Assembly: GCA_015179025.1 (NCBI GenBank)
Contig: WHUX01000084.1
Span: 1-64,000, forward strand
Reading direction: 5' to 3'
Source: Terfezia claveryi
Lineage: Eukaryota > Ascomycota > Pezizomycetes > Pezizales > Pezizaceae
Length of the DNA stretch: 64,000 nt
The position numbers were made by a program, and so were the translations under genes. Shown in pieces: positions 45,600 through 58,100 of the stretch (position 1 is its first letter; every line of letters starts with the position of its first letter). The notes under the pieces were generated by a model that was not told the origin of the DNA, did not search any database, and worked only from the letters and a program-made list of their open reading frames with translations.

Positions 45600-47215
45600 A
45601 TTTCAATAGCTTTTACACGGGAACTCCCACAATGCGGACCAGAACCATTGACACCACAATTGTGGCGGCCGTGAGCCCCCCTGCGCCTACGCAGGCACCT
45701 CCGGAAATACCTCAACTAACCTGAAGTGCCTTCAGTCCAAAAATCGACCGCCTGTATTCAGACTTCCAAAACTCAACTTGTACCACAACGGGGTCAGTCT
45801 GTAGATGTAATCTCCTTTCCCAGCTTTCCCCAGACGCAGTTCACTATCCAAACACCACCTTCTACACTGACAAACAAAGCCACTTCTGGTCCGCTACCCC
45901 CAATTGTTTTCATATCCACCTCCTCCCCCTCGGGCTCCTAATGTAAGGCGGAATTTGCAATTCATGCGGAAGGACACATGCCCATACCTGGTGCCACAAA
46001 CCAAGACGGCGGAATCTTGTTCACCATGAGGACTATGAACAAGTTGAACTTAACCCTGATGGAAATCCGTTCAGGTTGGCCCCAGGAATACCTAGGGCAA
46101 TGTTTACAACTACCTTATCAAATACAAACTATACTGCATTGGGGTTCATGTTAGTCTGGTTCGCACAGCACCCTCCATAGGGTTGTGTTGGCATTTTGGG
46201 TGTTCTGGGATTGGTACTTGGCAGAGGGTTGAACCTTTTTCAAACAAGTATGGATTTGTGATGGATAACCTGCTGAGTGATGAGGATGTTGTTGCATTGG
46301 GGGAGATTGTTAATGCCACAGAATCAAACTGATAAAAAGACCATCCATGGATGACTTGGGATTGTTACAAATTTCAAGCTAAAAAGGTTTGAAATTCCAG
46401 TGGGGTTGCCTTTATTCGCCGCACAGCTCCAACTGACCCTGTGTATGATAGTTTGATACGCTCTACTCTTGATGGTAAGCCTTACGAATAGAGGATACAC
46501 AGAATGTAGAGTGGCATCATTGTGCAGGTTAAATATCACAACCAGGGAACCGACAAACCTCCATTTATCAGTGGAATGGGGGATATTTATTTATACACGA
46601 AGGCTCGAGACCGACCCTAAGATTTCTTTGAATTAAAGGACGTCCCTTGACTTCCACCATCTATACCATACAATATTACGAGTCCAGCCTTCATGTTAGG
46701 GGCTATTACCGGCAACGGCAACGGCAGCTCGGAGCCGGCGGTTGATGATCGCTACCTTTTCCATACTGAAGCCTCTGTAGCTACACCTGAAGCCGTTGAC
46801 ATAAAGCGCAACATTTTCTAGAGCTTGGCCTCTAACCTTCCCTCTACCGTTCCCTCGCTTATCATCAGTGGTGTTTCAGTTTAACGCTTATAGAAAATCC
46901 GATCCTGACAACTTCAAAGGAAACACATTTGGGCTCAAGCAATTGCGAAGTCATCTGGTACTGCCTTTCCATTGGGTGGAAGAATACCAGGGGACATGAA
47001 GCGGTGAATAAGTGGTGGGCAGAGTTCGGGGATGCGTTGGTGGAGGAGTTTGGGGAGAAAGGATTGTTACTGAATGATGGAATGGGGTTTGAGTATATGA
47101 ATGGCACACAGGGTGGGCAGATATGCTCTCCAAGTATGGGCAGAAGGAGTTGACGAAGTTGAGGGAGGCGCGGGAAGGTGTTCGGGAAGTATGGGCTTGC
47201 AAAGGGCTGATTCAA
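45600..47215 (+). pseudogene. FAD-linked oxidase (berberine-bridge type), decayed
   Basis: Motifs of the secreted FAD_binding_4/BBE oxidase family occur in order in shifting plus frames: HYPNTTFYTDKQSHFWSATP (45849-45908), GHMPIPGATNQDGGILFTM (about 45971-46030), VGILGVLGLVLGRGLN (46188-46235) and FSNKYGFVMDNLLSD (46238-46285). LGIVTNFKLKRFEIP follows (about 46345-46400), then NKWWAEFGDALVEEFGEKG (about 47008-47064), FEYMNGTQGGQ and a C-terminal SKYGQKELTKLREARE. Intact enzymes bind FAD covalently and oxidise sugars or alkaloids outside the cell. At least five frame changes and several stops make this a pseudogene. Boundaries approximate. Confidence 0.75.
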
Positions 47216-47686
47216 GTTTTGAGTGGGGGCGTACAACTGGGTGGGGTACGGGTGGCATGAATGAGAATCATGATGGGGAGGCTGGACTCAGAGGCAGGGT
47301 CTATATATTTTTGCTGTTGGGGCTAGGGTAATCTTGCGGGTACACTTTAACTATAGGAGTTTGCATTATTGAGGATTTGAGATATACATAATGTTTATTT
47401 TGCTCCCTCGAAGCGGATTGCACTAGCAGCAGTATGCTAGCAGTAGTTATGTAGACCTAGTTGGATCATGGTGGGAACCATAGCATGATATTCCTTTCAT
47501 ACTACTTAGAATAGAATAGGTAATAGGAGTATATTCCGAGAGGAAACATTATTTGTATCTATACTTTTTGGACGATATCCTTTCCCTGTGAGAAATCAAT
47601 GATTATAATAATCATCATAATCGTGATAGAATATTCACAAACCTATTTTTGTTGTCAACGCCTATGTCTTTTTATATGCCTAAGTA
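47216..47686. other. Intergenic stretch
   Basis: No feature is seen before the solo LTR. Confidence 0.4.
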
Positions 47687-47691
47687 GTTAT

Positions 47692-47916
47692 TGTTGGAAC
47701 GGTAATCTTGCAGCTACATGGGTCGGGACCGCAGGATGCAGGGATCAATGGTTAGGGACTATGTGACTGTCGTTCTATGTGTTTGTGTGCGTTCCATATT
47801 GTTTATGTGACTGTTGTTTATTGTTCTATGATGTATATAAGGCCACTGCGGCATTCTCTCAGTGAACTCTACTCATCGAATTGAATACACTCTTCTCACG
47901 TCCTTGCTCTTTTACA
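47692..47916 (+). repeat. Solo LTR (225 bp) with 5-bp target duplication
   Basis: The sequence TGTTGGAACGGTAATC...CTCTTTTACA is flanked by GTTAT at 47687-47691 and 47917-47921. TATATAAGG at about 47834 looks like an LTR TATA box. TGTTGGA...TACA ends fit copia-type LTRs. The internal region has been lost by LTR-LTR recombination. Confidence 0.85.
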
Positions 47917-47921
47917 GTTAT

Positions 47922-50900
47922 AACGGAAATTTAAAGTAATACATTCCTACCTTAATCCCCAATGGCCTATATACCCTTACCCATGCGTAACGGAATAGAT
48001 ATTCTCAAATAAGATCAATCAGCCTTCTGATGCGGACAATAAAATCCTCATCATAGAGTGCGGTTAACCGCTGCTAAAACCCAGCGATTCATTATATCAA
48101 TTCATTATATTGTCAGTTGCATCAGCAATGTTCCCTTATAGCTGTGCGAAGTATGTTGCCCTATAGTTTACAACCATCGTATCAGTACTGAAACATCAAG
48201 GAAGATTTCGTACAATATCCTATACCATATGCCTGGTGTATATAGGCATAGAGCATATGAATACGCATACTGAAACAGGCCATCTGTTTGCGGGCCAGCC
48301 TTGTGATATTGACGTTCACAGCCATTTGAGGGCACAGTCAGAGTGTATCTCGGCGATGCTATGAAATTCCTTTTGCATTACTCGATCTGGGTAGGCCTAT
48401 GATCGATTCTGAGCATGGGCTGCTTGGGCTGCTATTTTAAATAACGTCTTGTCAGGGCTCACGGATCTTCATATAAATCTTGAGTACATTTAAAGGATTT
48501 AAATATCTAGGACAGGACAAGGCAAATACGCTGCTGTGGTACTTCTAGCGGTATAAGTAGGTCGCTGGCTGTACAGTACAATTGAGTCATATGGATTTAC
48601 CTATGAGTTGGTGTTCTAGTATCCAGTAGTGGTACTTGTATTCTTGTTGTCTTATTTCTCGTATATGTATCTTTTGGGGTTATCGATTGATTAATGCCGC
48701 GCAGGGGTTCTGGGTAATAACGATCTAGGACGCCCATGTACTGGTACCAGAGAATACAAATGCAGATATGACGATTTTGATGACGCCTCCAGATTGTTGA
48801 GGATGGCAAACGTTGCCTCAATGAAGTTCAGCGTATATTCGATATCGCGAGTTTCCAGACCATATGCGCTTTCTGTAGGAAAATACATCCGATCCACCGG
48901 ACCCACATCTATCCGACTCACATGATTAAGGTATACCGGTATATGCCGACACATGAGATAATGGTGGAATACGAACATATGAGATAATGGCATAAACATG
49001 TATATATTCCGCTACTAGTGGTAAAGGGATATAGATCAAGCAATCAATGTACGCAATAGCTCGCGCACTAGTAACCACTTGTAATTGGTGAGCACAAAAT
49101 ATCGTTATGACAATTCCATTACTGCAAAAGCAGTCGGAACTACCACGCAGTCAACAACACGATCTTTCAATTGAACTGCCTACTGTGGAAAATACACAAC
49201 AGATATTACGGGTAGCAGTTTAGGGAAAAAGCGTTTGCTTCTGAACTTTAAGCAGCTTTTACTTCATACCTATTTTTTTAATATATTTGAACGACTTGTA
49301 ACTTATTAGGTTTTGATTGACTTTTATAGAGTATAGCTGAGCAACGGTATCTCTATCATTCCCGCAGCCCTCAAAACTCTCTTTGCTAAGAAGTAGCTAA
49401 GGCGATTGTGGCGAGGAGGATGACAGAAAGAAAGAACTTCATGGCTGAGTCAATTCTTTTGATTGCGAATTGGGAGACTGCACCACAGCCCAACACGATA
49501 TCAGCAGGCCATACTCAATGTGCGGATAAAAAGGTCTATAGACTCGAAGCCCTGAGGTAATTACTTTGATTTGTCGTCGGGGGCCGCTGATAATCCACAC
49601 AAATACACACAGAGATTCAGACTTGAATGTAGTGCAACCAGGTACGTAAGTATATTCTGACGGCCAGCATGCTCAGCAAGCCTAAGCTTGACGGGGAATA
49701 ACAGAATTCAATTTCATTTCCAGGTTGATCGCAAACGATACTCCGCAATACAAGGATTGATTACTCGTTTGCGTCCTGTTACTCTGATAATCACCATGGT
49801 ATCCTGGGTTTATTTTCGACGGATCTGTAATTCTCCCTATGCCCGGCTGGGGAAGTGCTTGTATACGATTTCTCAAATATCCGATACAATTTGGAGTGGT
49901 AACCGGCAAATACATCAATACCGATGTATGATACATACAAGGTAGGTGTTGGGCACTGCTTATGGTGAGTAAACATTGAATGAAAATCACTTCTGGTATA
50001 GAGTCCAAACATATAAGACGCTACCGTTGGGTGCAGGTAAAAGAGGTAAGGATAATAAGATATGATTAATAGGACTGCTTATATCTTGCTTGTCTGTCAT
50101 GCTTGCTTGTTCTATACTAGCTACCACAAGAGATATATACATGATATCCTCCTTCTTCACATGAGTGCACATGAATGTGTTGAATAGCATATGTGGCACA
50201 TGTTGCCACATGTATGCGTGTGTGCGCTTATGTGATACCACATGAATGTCACCGAGTATATCCAACAGCTACGACTACGACTGACTACCTTGGGTTTCGT
50301 CTCCATGTTGTAGTTGTTTTCCTTAATTGTGATACATGGCCAGCCATCTCACACACAATCCCATTCCTGCTTTCATCCCGCAATCTCATGGTCTTGCCGT
50401 TAAGGAAAGTTTGGTTTTATTGGGGGAGCCGTAATGAAATTATTATTCTAATGCCCTACAGACCTAAAGGACTCGGGAGCAGCCGATCCTGACCATATGC
50501 AAATGATTAGTCAGGAAACCGGAAACCCCACGGAGATGCATACGGCACCATAATACTACCGAATATCTAGTCTGGTTGGCACCAGGCTACCGAATATCAC
50601 CAAACGGTGCCAGTTTCATGCATCCTCCCCCCGTGACCAATCACTAGAATGTCAATTACACTGCCGGAGAAGTACGTCAATTACGTGTGTCGTGAGAACC
50701 TGTAGGAAACACTCTCACGTCGCACAAGGATCATGGGGAATGCATGAAAGCGTAAATGGCTAATTGGAACGTTCATGGTATTAAACCAGTCATCCCGATA
50801 TGGCTAATTGGGATATCTCGAGAAAGGATAAAAGAGCTGGAATTTGTCGGTAAGAATGAATACAAGGAACACAAGGACCATAGCGAATAAGTCTATAGCG

Positions 50901-52049
50901 ATACCTTTGATAGCTCTCTTCTTTGAATATACACAAGCAATTCTCTTCAAGATTCCTCCGCTGCATAACCTCGTAATCTTACAGAACCTACCAATTGGGA
51001 CCACCTGGGGAGTGGCGACATGCGGAGGAGTAGTTTAGTCGGGATATGTTGAGAGTGCCTAGCATTTAAAAGACCAGCTGACTACTCCGGTTGAGCAACG
51101 GCAATACGTACTGCCACAGTGCCAGTGCCAACCAGACTAGCAGTGCCATTACTCTAAAATAAGTCTCATATGGACTAGGTCTAACGTTCATACACTAACG
51201 GTCTACTAATAGGTACCTCCCTTGCTACAGGCTCAGTCTATATGCAATTGGCAGATAGTTTGAACCATCTGTCAATATCATCTTGAACCCACACGAGTTT
51301 ACGAGTGGCTCCTCATCGTCCCCTTACTAGGATCGAATAGGAGTAACGAGTATTTAGGGAAAAAATAAAACTGTCAATATCAAACTATAATGAGCTCTTG
51401 ATATAGGCAACTCGTCCGGACCAGCACGAGGTTACGAAGTTTTTTTTAACACGGATCACGTGGAGGGATGCCCTTGCCCAAAAGGAATGAGCTTGTCTAA
51501 TAATGGCCATATCGTTGTTAATACCCAAGAAGATATATAAACCTTCCCCTTGTTATCACAATTGGTATTTTTATTAGTGTTAGCAAATACTTGACAACCT
51601 ATAACAGGGTTTCTTATTTCCCCGTACGAATTCTGGCGGGGTGGGGCCAATTTGCTTATATCAAGAGGTATCTGATACTTATATTGAGAGTTCAGTATAT
51701 TGGCCAATGGCTTAAACGACTGACAAATTGTCATGTTTGCTAAATGGAACAAAACACTGATATGTGCAATTTGTAATTAACCGCTTCTACTCTCTCCTAT
51801 GCAAGCAAATATAACTACTTTAACTGAATTAGCAAACCTATAGATCTTCTTAAACGCTTGCCCTCTGACAGGTCAACGCACACAGCAAAACCCAGCATGT
51901 GGTGATTAACACTATCACCAAATGCACTAACAAACTATGTAGAGCTGGGTCCAGCTAGTATTCGGAGCCAGGGTGCCTACCCCTTTCGGTTCAACAGGGT
52001 AAGGTACAATGCTGCACAAAACAACATTTCATGGCCTAGAAATGCATGT
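47922..52049. other. Long intergenic stretch
   Basis: No gene is recognised. A signal-peptide-like 18-codon stub on the minus strand (49442-49386) and a palindrome (50188-50218) are described in the findings. Confidence 0.4.
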
Positions 52050-52219
52050 GATACAGATCAGCTGAATATATGGTAGTCACTCTCTCGTTTATTGCAAGCA
52101 CTACTATACTGTATTCAAAGCTAACACAGGGGCACAATGCAAATAACCGAATCGCAAAGGCATAGAACAAGGTGGCAAGTTGGGATCGTGGAACGAGGTT
52201 TCCAGAATCATTGCTTGAA

Positions 52220-55049
52220 TCAATCATCAAGCTCAAGGCGTCCCAGCTCAACTTCAATCCCATGCTCATCCTGGTTGTCTTCGTCAGCAACATCCACCTC
52301 CAGGACACTTCCATCCATAGGTGCCTGAAGTAGTTCTCCAGATTCCTTATGGTGATATTCTTTTGTACCCTTGCCAGAAACCATTCCCTCTACCAGAGTT
52401 GTGAATGTCAAGTCTGCCGACTCTAACTTCAGGAGTATTTGGGCTGGGATTAACCAATAGTCACTGAAACTCATAACGCTCGGGAGCTTTATGAAGTGCT
52501 CTCGGGACTGGGGATCACTGAGATCGATCTTGTATGTGAGGAGTGGGAGTGGGTAGCGGCTGCCTAGTGAAAGACTGAGTATGGTCATGAAACGCTATCA
52601 GATGATAGAGCACACCTACCTGGATGTATGTCCAGATCTTCCAGGTATTCAGGGGCGGTGTCTTCCGCACTACAGTAGATCTTCTGTTCGAAAACTAGCA
52701 GAGCTTTTTGCGCTTCTTCCGAGTCGACGATCGGGCAGCGACAGCTGAATTGGGAGGGGATGCCGACTTGTTCACGGATGGGCGCCCCCTTTCGGCATTT
52801 GTCAGCTGGATCCATGGAGATTATTATAAGCAACGATGGCGGGAGCTACCGTACTTTTTGAATGAGCCACTTCATGCGATCGACGCAGATCGGGATCCCC
52901 AAATGAGGATCGATCACCCGCTTGTTGTGGCGGTGACCGGGCTTAAAGGGCTCGGCGACCTTGATGCCATAGTGGTACCGGGCTCTGCGACTCCCCACTA
53001 TACCCCACTGTGAAGTTTTGCCAGTGCCAGCACGATGCATGTATACACCGTGCTTGACCGCTCCGAGGACGATGCTAGCGGCCCTAAAAGGTCAGTCAAT
53101 GTCATTGATGCCATCAATTTGGGGCTTCTGTTCTCAAAAACCAATCATGGAGGCGATGCTTACGGATCGGGAGGCCTGATCAATTTGATCTCCGTGCCGT
53201 CTTTATTCCGTATGCTGTCTTCAAGCCAATTTGCCAGATACTCTGATGAGCCGAATCCTCCGACCAAGATAATCCCCTGAACTCAGCCTAGCATCAGTCC
53301 CAGAAGCCATGCGCAGCAATTATACAGTGGGAAGAGGAAAGACACACATCGACATTCTTTTTAGTTGCCTCTTGCGCCATTTTGACCTGCTTCTGCACTA
53401 ATTCCGCGATCTCGGTAAATGTGCTCTCAAAGATTCCCTTTAGCTCGTTCTTCGAAAACTTGATTTTCCCCTTCTTCACTCGGACCGTGGGATCATCCGA
53501 GTCAGGGACCCCGGGAAGTGCGCATATCACACAATTATCATCGTCCAGCTCATCATCATTGTCGTCGGCTTCGCCAGGAAGGAATTTAGGCTTGATTTCC
53601 ATTTCGAAATCATTACGCATCACTTGTTGGTCATCATCATCCATCCCGTCGTATGCCCTATTCCGAGGTGAAGTGGTAAACAAGGGATCTTTAATCCTCG
53701 ACATATGGTCATGAAGATGACTTACTCTTGGCCAATTCGAAAGATCACCAAATCTTCGAACCGTCGATCGAGGATTGTAGAGCCACAAAGGCCCCCAGTC
53801 CCAATAGTGCACTCACTGACTTGGAGGGGGGAAGTCGAGGTGACTTCGTAGGGGATCAAATCCTGTTGATATAATTCAGTTCTGTATGGGCTTATTCTTT
53901 GACCTTTTTAGGGTAATCAAGTATGCAATATTCGCCCATTGTTCTCTCAATCAGGATCGCATGTGAGAATTTTACCAAACAAAAGTTATGCAACATACCA
54001 CAGTCCCACCACCACAATCCACAATTACGTAGACTTCACCGGTCTTTACTTTTATGCACCGCAGTCAGTGAGTGTATATGTCTCTTGGACAGCCGAACAG
54101 ACCTTCAGATTTCCCCCCATTTCACACAAACTGGTGAGACAGTGCACTGCCGCTGCCTCCGGCTCAGAAATCATATATATCTGCTTCTCCAGTAGCCCTG
54201 CAGCTATAGCTGCCTGTTTTGTGATCTGCTTCGCCTTGTCATCCCAAATCTATCACGACATACATCATCAGCAATGGGTTCTCCCTAAAGGCACCATAGT
54301 TCCATACCGCTGGCACTGTCAGACAGCACTTTATTGTCACTCCTCCGTCATTCCCTAGCTGCTCCTTCAATGCAGGAATACTCTCCTCTATCCTAGATTG
54401 TACACATTTATACAAGGACTTGAAGTAATCTGCTGTCAAATCAACTGGTGTTTTCCCCTCCGGGATCGCCTTGATTGTTGTCCGGAGCTTAGCAAAGTTT
54501 GCAGGTTTGCTCTCCGGGTACCCTTTCAGCCCCTTTGCTTCGAGCCGCTGGAGAAGTTCGGCAGGGGTGGTGTAATTGCCCTCGTTCAGAAGGAGCTTGA
54601 ACCATTCGAGGCGATTGTTGGACAGCTCTGTCGGTATGTTACCCCATTTGTAGCTACCCTTGCTGTTATATCTCAGAACGGAGGGAACCTTGTCAGAGGA
54701 TTTTTCCTATAGAAGTAAGCGTTGGATGAGGTAAATGTTCGGGGAAGGAGAATGAACCTGACCAGGCCAATCTCGATTATGATGTGTTTTATTACTGGCT
54801 AAATTATACTGACATTGTGATGAACCATTTAGCAGTTAATCACTAATTTATAAACAGGAATTATAAGTAGGAGCCTTATACCCAAGCCACACCAGAGAAT
54901 GTAGTCCCAAAGTCAATTCCAATGATAAGCGTATTTTGGGGGCGTTTTCTTGCTGGGGCCTTGTTCCCCGCTGCTCCAGCATTGTTACTTGCTCTCAGCT
55001 TGAATGCTGCGGGTTTATGCTTAGTAGATCGATATGTCTTCTTTGGCAT
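52220..55049 (-). CDS. Hsp70-like ATPase, copy 1 (703 aa, 11 exons)
   Basis: The exons (minus) are 55049-54882, 54808-54758, 54706-54308, 54249-54103, 54043-53999, 53862-53726, 53657-53348, 53276-53164, 53083-52855, 52788-52620 and 52563-52220. All introns are GT-AG and phases agree, giving an open 703-aa frame. A basic N-terminus (MPKKTYRSTKHKP) precedes the ATPase phosphate-1 motif IGIDFGTTFSGVAW (43-56). TVPA-IWDDKAK (about 203-213), SEPEAAAVH, phosphate-2 VDCGGGTVDL (263-272) and adenosine motif LVGGFGSSEYL (423-433) follow. An acidic insert (DDNDDELDDDN) lies between them. The C-terminus is not a canonical Hsp70 substrate-binding domain, and there is no ER or mitochondrial signal. This is the divergent fungal actin-ATPase/Hsp70-like family, function unknown. 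Paralogue at 59930. Confidence 0.85.
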
Positions 55050-55181
55050 GATGAAGTTTAGGTAGCTAAGGGAGAAGGTAAAGAATAGTTGCTGGAGAGA
55101 GAAATGGTGAAGGGAGCAGCTAGTCAAGGAATGGTTCCCCACTGAAAATATATAACCCAGGTTATTTTCATTACTACCCAT

Positions 55182-58100
55182 GGAACATTATGGTTGAACA
55201 CGAGGCACTGATCATATCTTGTTTGGGCCTAGGATCTGAGATGGATAACACTGAGATCATCAATTGACAGCACAGATACTTCTTCCCTCCCCAGCTATTC
55301 TCCATACTGATTTTCCAACTCAAGGACTAATGTCTCCTGTATAACTCGGAATATGGTTCCGAAATAGAGAATATGAACAATAGAACAAGTCTGATTGTGG
55401 GGTGACTCTGCGATCAATCATGTAGTTACTGTACTGTAGGGTACAAAGAATACGAGAGCGGTACTGGATGCCACCGGTTATAACTGAGGGTTCAATATTA
55501 TTGTTACTTTCCATGATTTAATTTAAGAGACCCGTTTGTACTGTAGGTGTATTTCTTTTATCTGGAAGTCTATATACAGATCTACTGGTAGATAGGAAAC
55601 AGATCTGCAGATAAGTACATTATGTGAATAGGCTTGCATGTTGGAGGCCTTACGACGGGCTGGGTTAGGTAATCAAGCTGGAAGGAAAAAACAATTATTA
55701 CAATCATCTAAATTTAAATTGATTGTATGTACTACCTGTTCCATATTTAGTCTTAATATGAATAATGATAGGAACCAACACTGGTTCCTCGACTTAATAT
55801 TGGAGGGCACCGCAAGTCGGGCCATGTAACATGATGAAAGCCTCATGACTCTGCTCAGGGGTACCTGACCAAATCAATTCCATCACTAAAACGCCTCCGT
55901 CACAAATTTCGAGCATTCTAGAGCAATCGTCAAGTTCCTTGAGAATAGTGATAACAATCCTCGGAACCCCGGACGGATATCGATATCGGAAATCACTTGG
56001 ATATAATATTGGGGAAAGACTCATCGCCCCAATTCTCGATGAACAATATAACTATCTAACGAACCTAGAAGGCATTTTTTTAATCTTGCTCAATAGTTTA
56101 CTTCTGGTGAGTCATCCGGTAATTGTTTGCAGAACCTTACTACCAGCCTTGCAACGTCTCCCGAGTTATTAGGAAAGAGGTCGTGAGTTCTCACAGGAGA
56201 GAGGGCTTACTATGGGAGTGGATACATTCGCTCGGACAAGGTCATCTACATGCTCCTACTTTCTGTGGGTGGACAGAGACTATAGCCAATCTTTATGACA
56301 CTTATGGGACCGTGACAACCAAGAACTCATTGATGAATGGACGTCAGTTAGAACACTTAAGGAGGAGTTCTACAAGGTACGGACATTCCTAAGATACAAT
56401 CCAGTTCACCTACTTACGTCTTCCCCGAATGACATTTGGGAATTACTACAGCAATTGAGCTTCCCTCGGAATCAGTGCATCAGCTTATATTGAACCGCCT
56501 CCATACCCTAATGCTCCATAGATGGACGTACAGACTTAAAAAAAAAAAAAAAAAAAAGGCTTATATTGAAGGTTGGGAGATCAGGGTCACATTTGTTCTC
56601 TTATCAGGATTTGTTAAGTCAATGCCTTGCAGACTTTGCTTACAAGATTGAGTGGGGAGGCTGGAGCACACACTTCTGTAGTGGCGAACCTCTACGGTAA
56701 ACGTTGGTGATTTAGGGGATTACGGAAATGATAGCGGAATTGCTGGGTAAACGTCTTGGGTGCCGGAACATTGCGTTTTCCGGACAAGCACTGAAAGATC
56801 TTCAGAAACCGAAATCTATTGTTCTCGGGGAGCGCTCGCTCGAGATCGATATATTAACGCAAAATTGGGAAGAAAATATTTTAACATATAAAGAGTAAGG
56901 TTTGCTACCCGAGATTGGGTTTCGGAAGATCGTCCTAAGTTCAGTGTCTAACTCTTTCAAGCAAACTATGGGGTTGACCAGGGTTACGATGAAGGGGTAC
57001 ACAAGCAGATTGTCAGAGGTAAGTTAGGCCTCCAGAAGGAAATAAACGAATAATAGCTTGGTCATGGGAAATCTTTTGAAGCATACACTAACTTGTATGA
57101 TATACTTACTAGTGGAGAATTTGCGATGTAAAAGAGGTATGTGCACAATATTCAGGTATTTTGAAATCCAAAATAACGCCGATAAGGGACGCAGTTAATC
57201 TTGTTTGTCGAGATCAAAATAAGTGGCCATCCCAAAGAATTGCCAACTGCAAGGCGAATCGAGTTGAGTAAGGCTCTGGGGATCAAAATACCGGTCATTC
57301 TATGATACCACCAAGACGAAGCCAATCGATTCAAAGTTGGCCTGACATCTCCGAAAACAGAAAAGCTCTTGATGTTCTCAGCTCTGGTAATGTGATCATG
57401 GGCTCGAGCTCTCTGATTGGATTTATGCTATTGACATTTATTGACAGACAAATTCCATGTCTCGTTGTTCAACAATCATCCATAGCAAGCAAAATGCTAA
57501 TTTTCTGTTTGACATCAGCAGTACCGAGACCAAGTCATTAAGCATTTCCAAACAGCAGCATTTGTTCTGGAAAGAAGTAGAACCGGAGCTGGTCTGTACG
57601 AATTATGAGCCAATTTTTGGCGGGTGCGCAGGGCGTTGGAACCGACAATCATCTACGCCAGGTTGTTGAGAGCTTTCTAGATTGATGCATAGGCTTAATT
57701 CTCTGGTTGGCTGTTGCATTTATAAGATATAGGTCCTACATACACGATCTGAACCATAGGCTCGCAAGCTGAAACAAGAACTCTATGGATTAATCAGGGC
57801 TCAACTTATCAACCAAGAGGCGTTCGGGAAGCCAAAGCGACCCTCCACCGAAGGGGAAGCGGAAGCTCCTCAAAGGAATATGGCTAGAAAGTCCTTGTCT
57901 TGTCTCCAGCCAGAAGCTTGTGTACATTTGCTGAATTTATGTTACTGTTGGAGAATGCCACTCTATTCACATTCGTCTTACCATACTGTGATTAGTAGAG
58001 AGGCGGAATTGCATAACGGCCTAATAGTTTTTTCTTTTTGGCATACTCTGTAGTCAGTATGTATATGATATAGAGCGGGGTTGTATATCTCATCGTGGAG

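Noticed and set aside
46865..47331. Overlapping frames on both strands (123, 83, 76 codons)
   Set aside because: They are shadows of the FAD oxidase pseudogene's C-terminal region.
53726..53862. Apparent frameshift in exon 6 of Hsp70-like copy 1
   Set aside because: Recounting the G run on the plus strand (six Gs at 53826-53831) restores the frame, giving TSTSPLQVSECTIG in line with copy 2.
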